A stretch of DNA of 64,000 nucleotides, taken from the NCBI GenBank assembly GCA_031291615.1, contig JARLIS010000051.1:1-64000 (forward strand). Direction: 5' to 3'. The notes beneath the pieces were generated by a model, which saw only the letters and a program-made list of their open reading frames with translations, had not been told where the DNA came from and searched no databases. The first letter of the stretch is position 1; every line of letters begins with the position of its first letter. A program made the position numbers and the translations under genes. The DNA is from Parvibaculum sp. (GTDB lineage: Bacteria > Pseudomonadota > Alphaproteobacteria > Parvibaculales > Parvibaculaceae). Below are positions 63,449-64,000 of this stretch, piece by piece.

Positions 63449-64000
63449 TCAGAACTTCAGACCGACCGTCGCCGAGGCGCCGTAAGCCTGGTACTTGTCG
63501 CGGAACGCCGTCGACGTCAATTCGCCGCTGACGCTCACGCTGTCGCCGACGCTGACCTTGAGGCCGGCGCCGAAGGTCGCGCCGAAGTCGCTGCGCGACA
63601 CGGTCGTGCCCGAGCTGATGATCTGGTCGGAGCTCTTGTCCACGTCGAACTCGGCGCGGCCCGTGACGTAGGGCTCAAGATAGCCGTAGATCGTCGGGAT
63701 GTAGTAGCCCGCCTTGCCGCCGACGCGGATCTGGCCGAGATGACGTGTCGACTTGTCGACCGGGTTCAGGTTGGTCTCGGTATAGGCGTCCTGCGTTTCC
63801 GTCACGTAGAAGTAGCCGAGATTTTCCGTAAGTCTCCACTGGTTCACAGACTGCTTGGCGACGATATTCGCCGTGCCGAACCAGCGATCGCCATCCGTCG
63901 TGCCGGACACGTTGCCATGCTCTTCATTGTAGTGCACCCAGGTGTGGCCGATGGTGGCGTTGACGCTCAGCATCTGCGTGATCTGGTAGGACGCATAGGG
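63449..64000 (-). CDS. Autotransporter-type beta-barrel protein, C-terminal part (5' end outside window)
   Basis: The minus-strand frame is open from the stop at 63449 to the window edge (about 183 residues). It consists of alternating strands (QMLSVNATIGHTWVHYNEEHGN, YIPTIYGYLEPYVTGRAEFDV, FGAGLKVSVGDSVSVSGEL, YGASATVGLKF) and ends in Phe, the signature of an autotransporter/outer-membrane barrel. The passenger domain, if any, lies outside. Convergent with the glycosyltransferase operon; it could be a surface glycosylation target but nothing here shows it. Confidence 0.8.
   Translation of the reverse strand, partial: PYASYQITQMLSVNATIGHTWVHYNEEHGNVSGTTDGDRWFGTANIVAKQSVNQWRLTENLGYFYVTETQDAYTETNLNPVDKSTRHLGQIRVGGKAGYYIPTIYGYLEPYVTGRAEFDVDKSSDQIISSGTTVSRSDFGATFGAGLKVSVGDSVSVSGELTSTAFRDKYQAYGASATVGLKF

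Overview
The window is high-GC bacterial chromosome whose gene order and content point to an alphaproteobacterium of the Hyphomicrobiales/Rhizobiales type, possibly Parvibaculum-like. The reasons are the atpD-atpC end of an ATP synthase operon, the block obgE-proB-proA-nadD-rsfS-rlmH-(gpmI-like)-envC-ctpA-deacetylase-rppH, a phosphatidylcholine synthase, and a FixLJ/FixK-linked cbb3 oxidase cluster. Genus-level placement is inference.

Layout. 1-2.2 kb: 3' part of atpD, atpC, terminator, then a ferritin-like diiron protein. 2.2-16.3 kb (minus strand): a housekeeping block transcribed right to left (pcs; promoter; rplU-rpmA; tandem hairpins; GNAT-obgE-proB-proA-nadD-rsfS-rlmH; a phosphoglycerate-mutase-like protein without its catalytic residues; envC-ctpA-divergent polysaccharide deacetylase-rppH). 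16.4-26.2 kb: tRNA-Ser(CGA), a truncated S1/P1 nuclease remnant, then an apparently acquired catabolic cluster (two zinc-free MDR reductases, LysR regulator, Old Yellow Enzyme, hotdog thioesterase, two tandem enoyl-CoA hydratases, SnoaL-like protein, alpha/beta hydrolase), ending in a patch of TTCCCTG-type repeats. 26.2-27.9 kb: RibD/DHFR-like protein and zinc alcohol dehydrogenase.

28-41.8 kb is a microaerobic respiration region: fixL with two heme-type PAS domains, fixJ, a lone receiver protein, fixK, a universal stress protein, two small conserved genes with FixK-type boxes, and ccoNOQP-ccoGHIS (ccoS is 52 codons). FixL/FixJ would sense low oxygen and switch on fixK, and FixK would act at the TTGAT-type boxes to switch on the high-affinity oxidase and its neighbours.

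41.8-49.3 kb is a homoprotocatechuate (4-hydroxyphenylacetate) meta-cleavage cluster (HpaI, HpaH, TetR regulator, HpaB-like hydroxylase, HpaE, extradiol dioxygenase, HpaG-like FAH protein). Two of its promoters share the same architecture: TTGAC -35 elements at an identical distance from tandem TGAT-N4-ATCA operators.

49.3-57.2 kb is a candidate cyclic-nucleotide signalling group: a cNMP-binding SpoIIE/PP2C phosphatase, an MscS channel with a cNMP-binding domain, a FecR protein with a 13-histidine run, an outer-membrane TPR/barrel protein, a DUF3307 membrane protein and a CHASE2-adenylate cyclase. 57.4-63.4 kb is the most intriguing region: an uncharacterised nucleotidyltransferase, a glycosyltransferase, a PqqD-like peptide chaperone, an HprK-like kinase, two tandem 62-residue paralogous peptides with a twin-basic motif, and two more glycosyltransferases. 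It looks like an undescribed peptide-modification system, possibly with glycosylation. The window ends inside an autotransporter-type beta-barrel gene on the minus strand.
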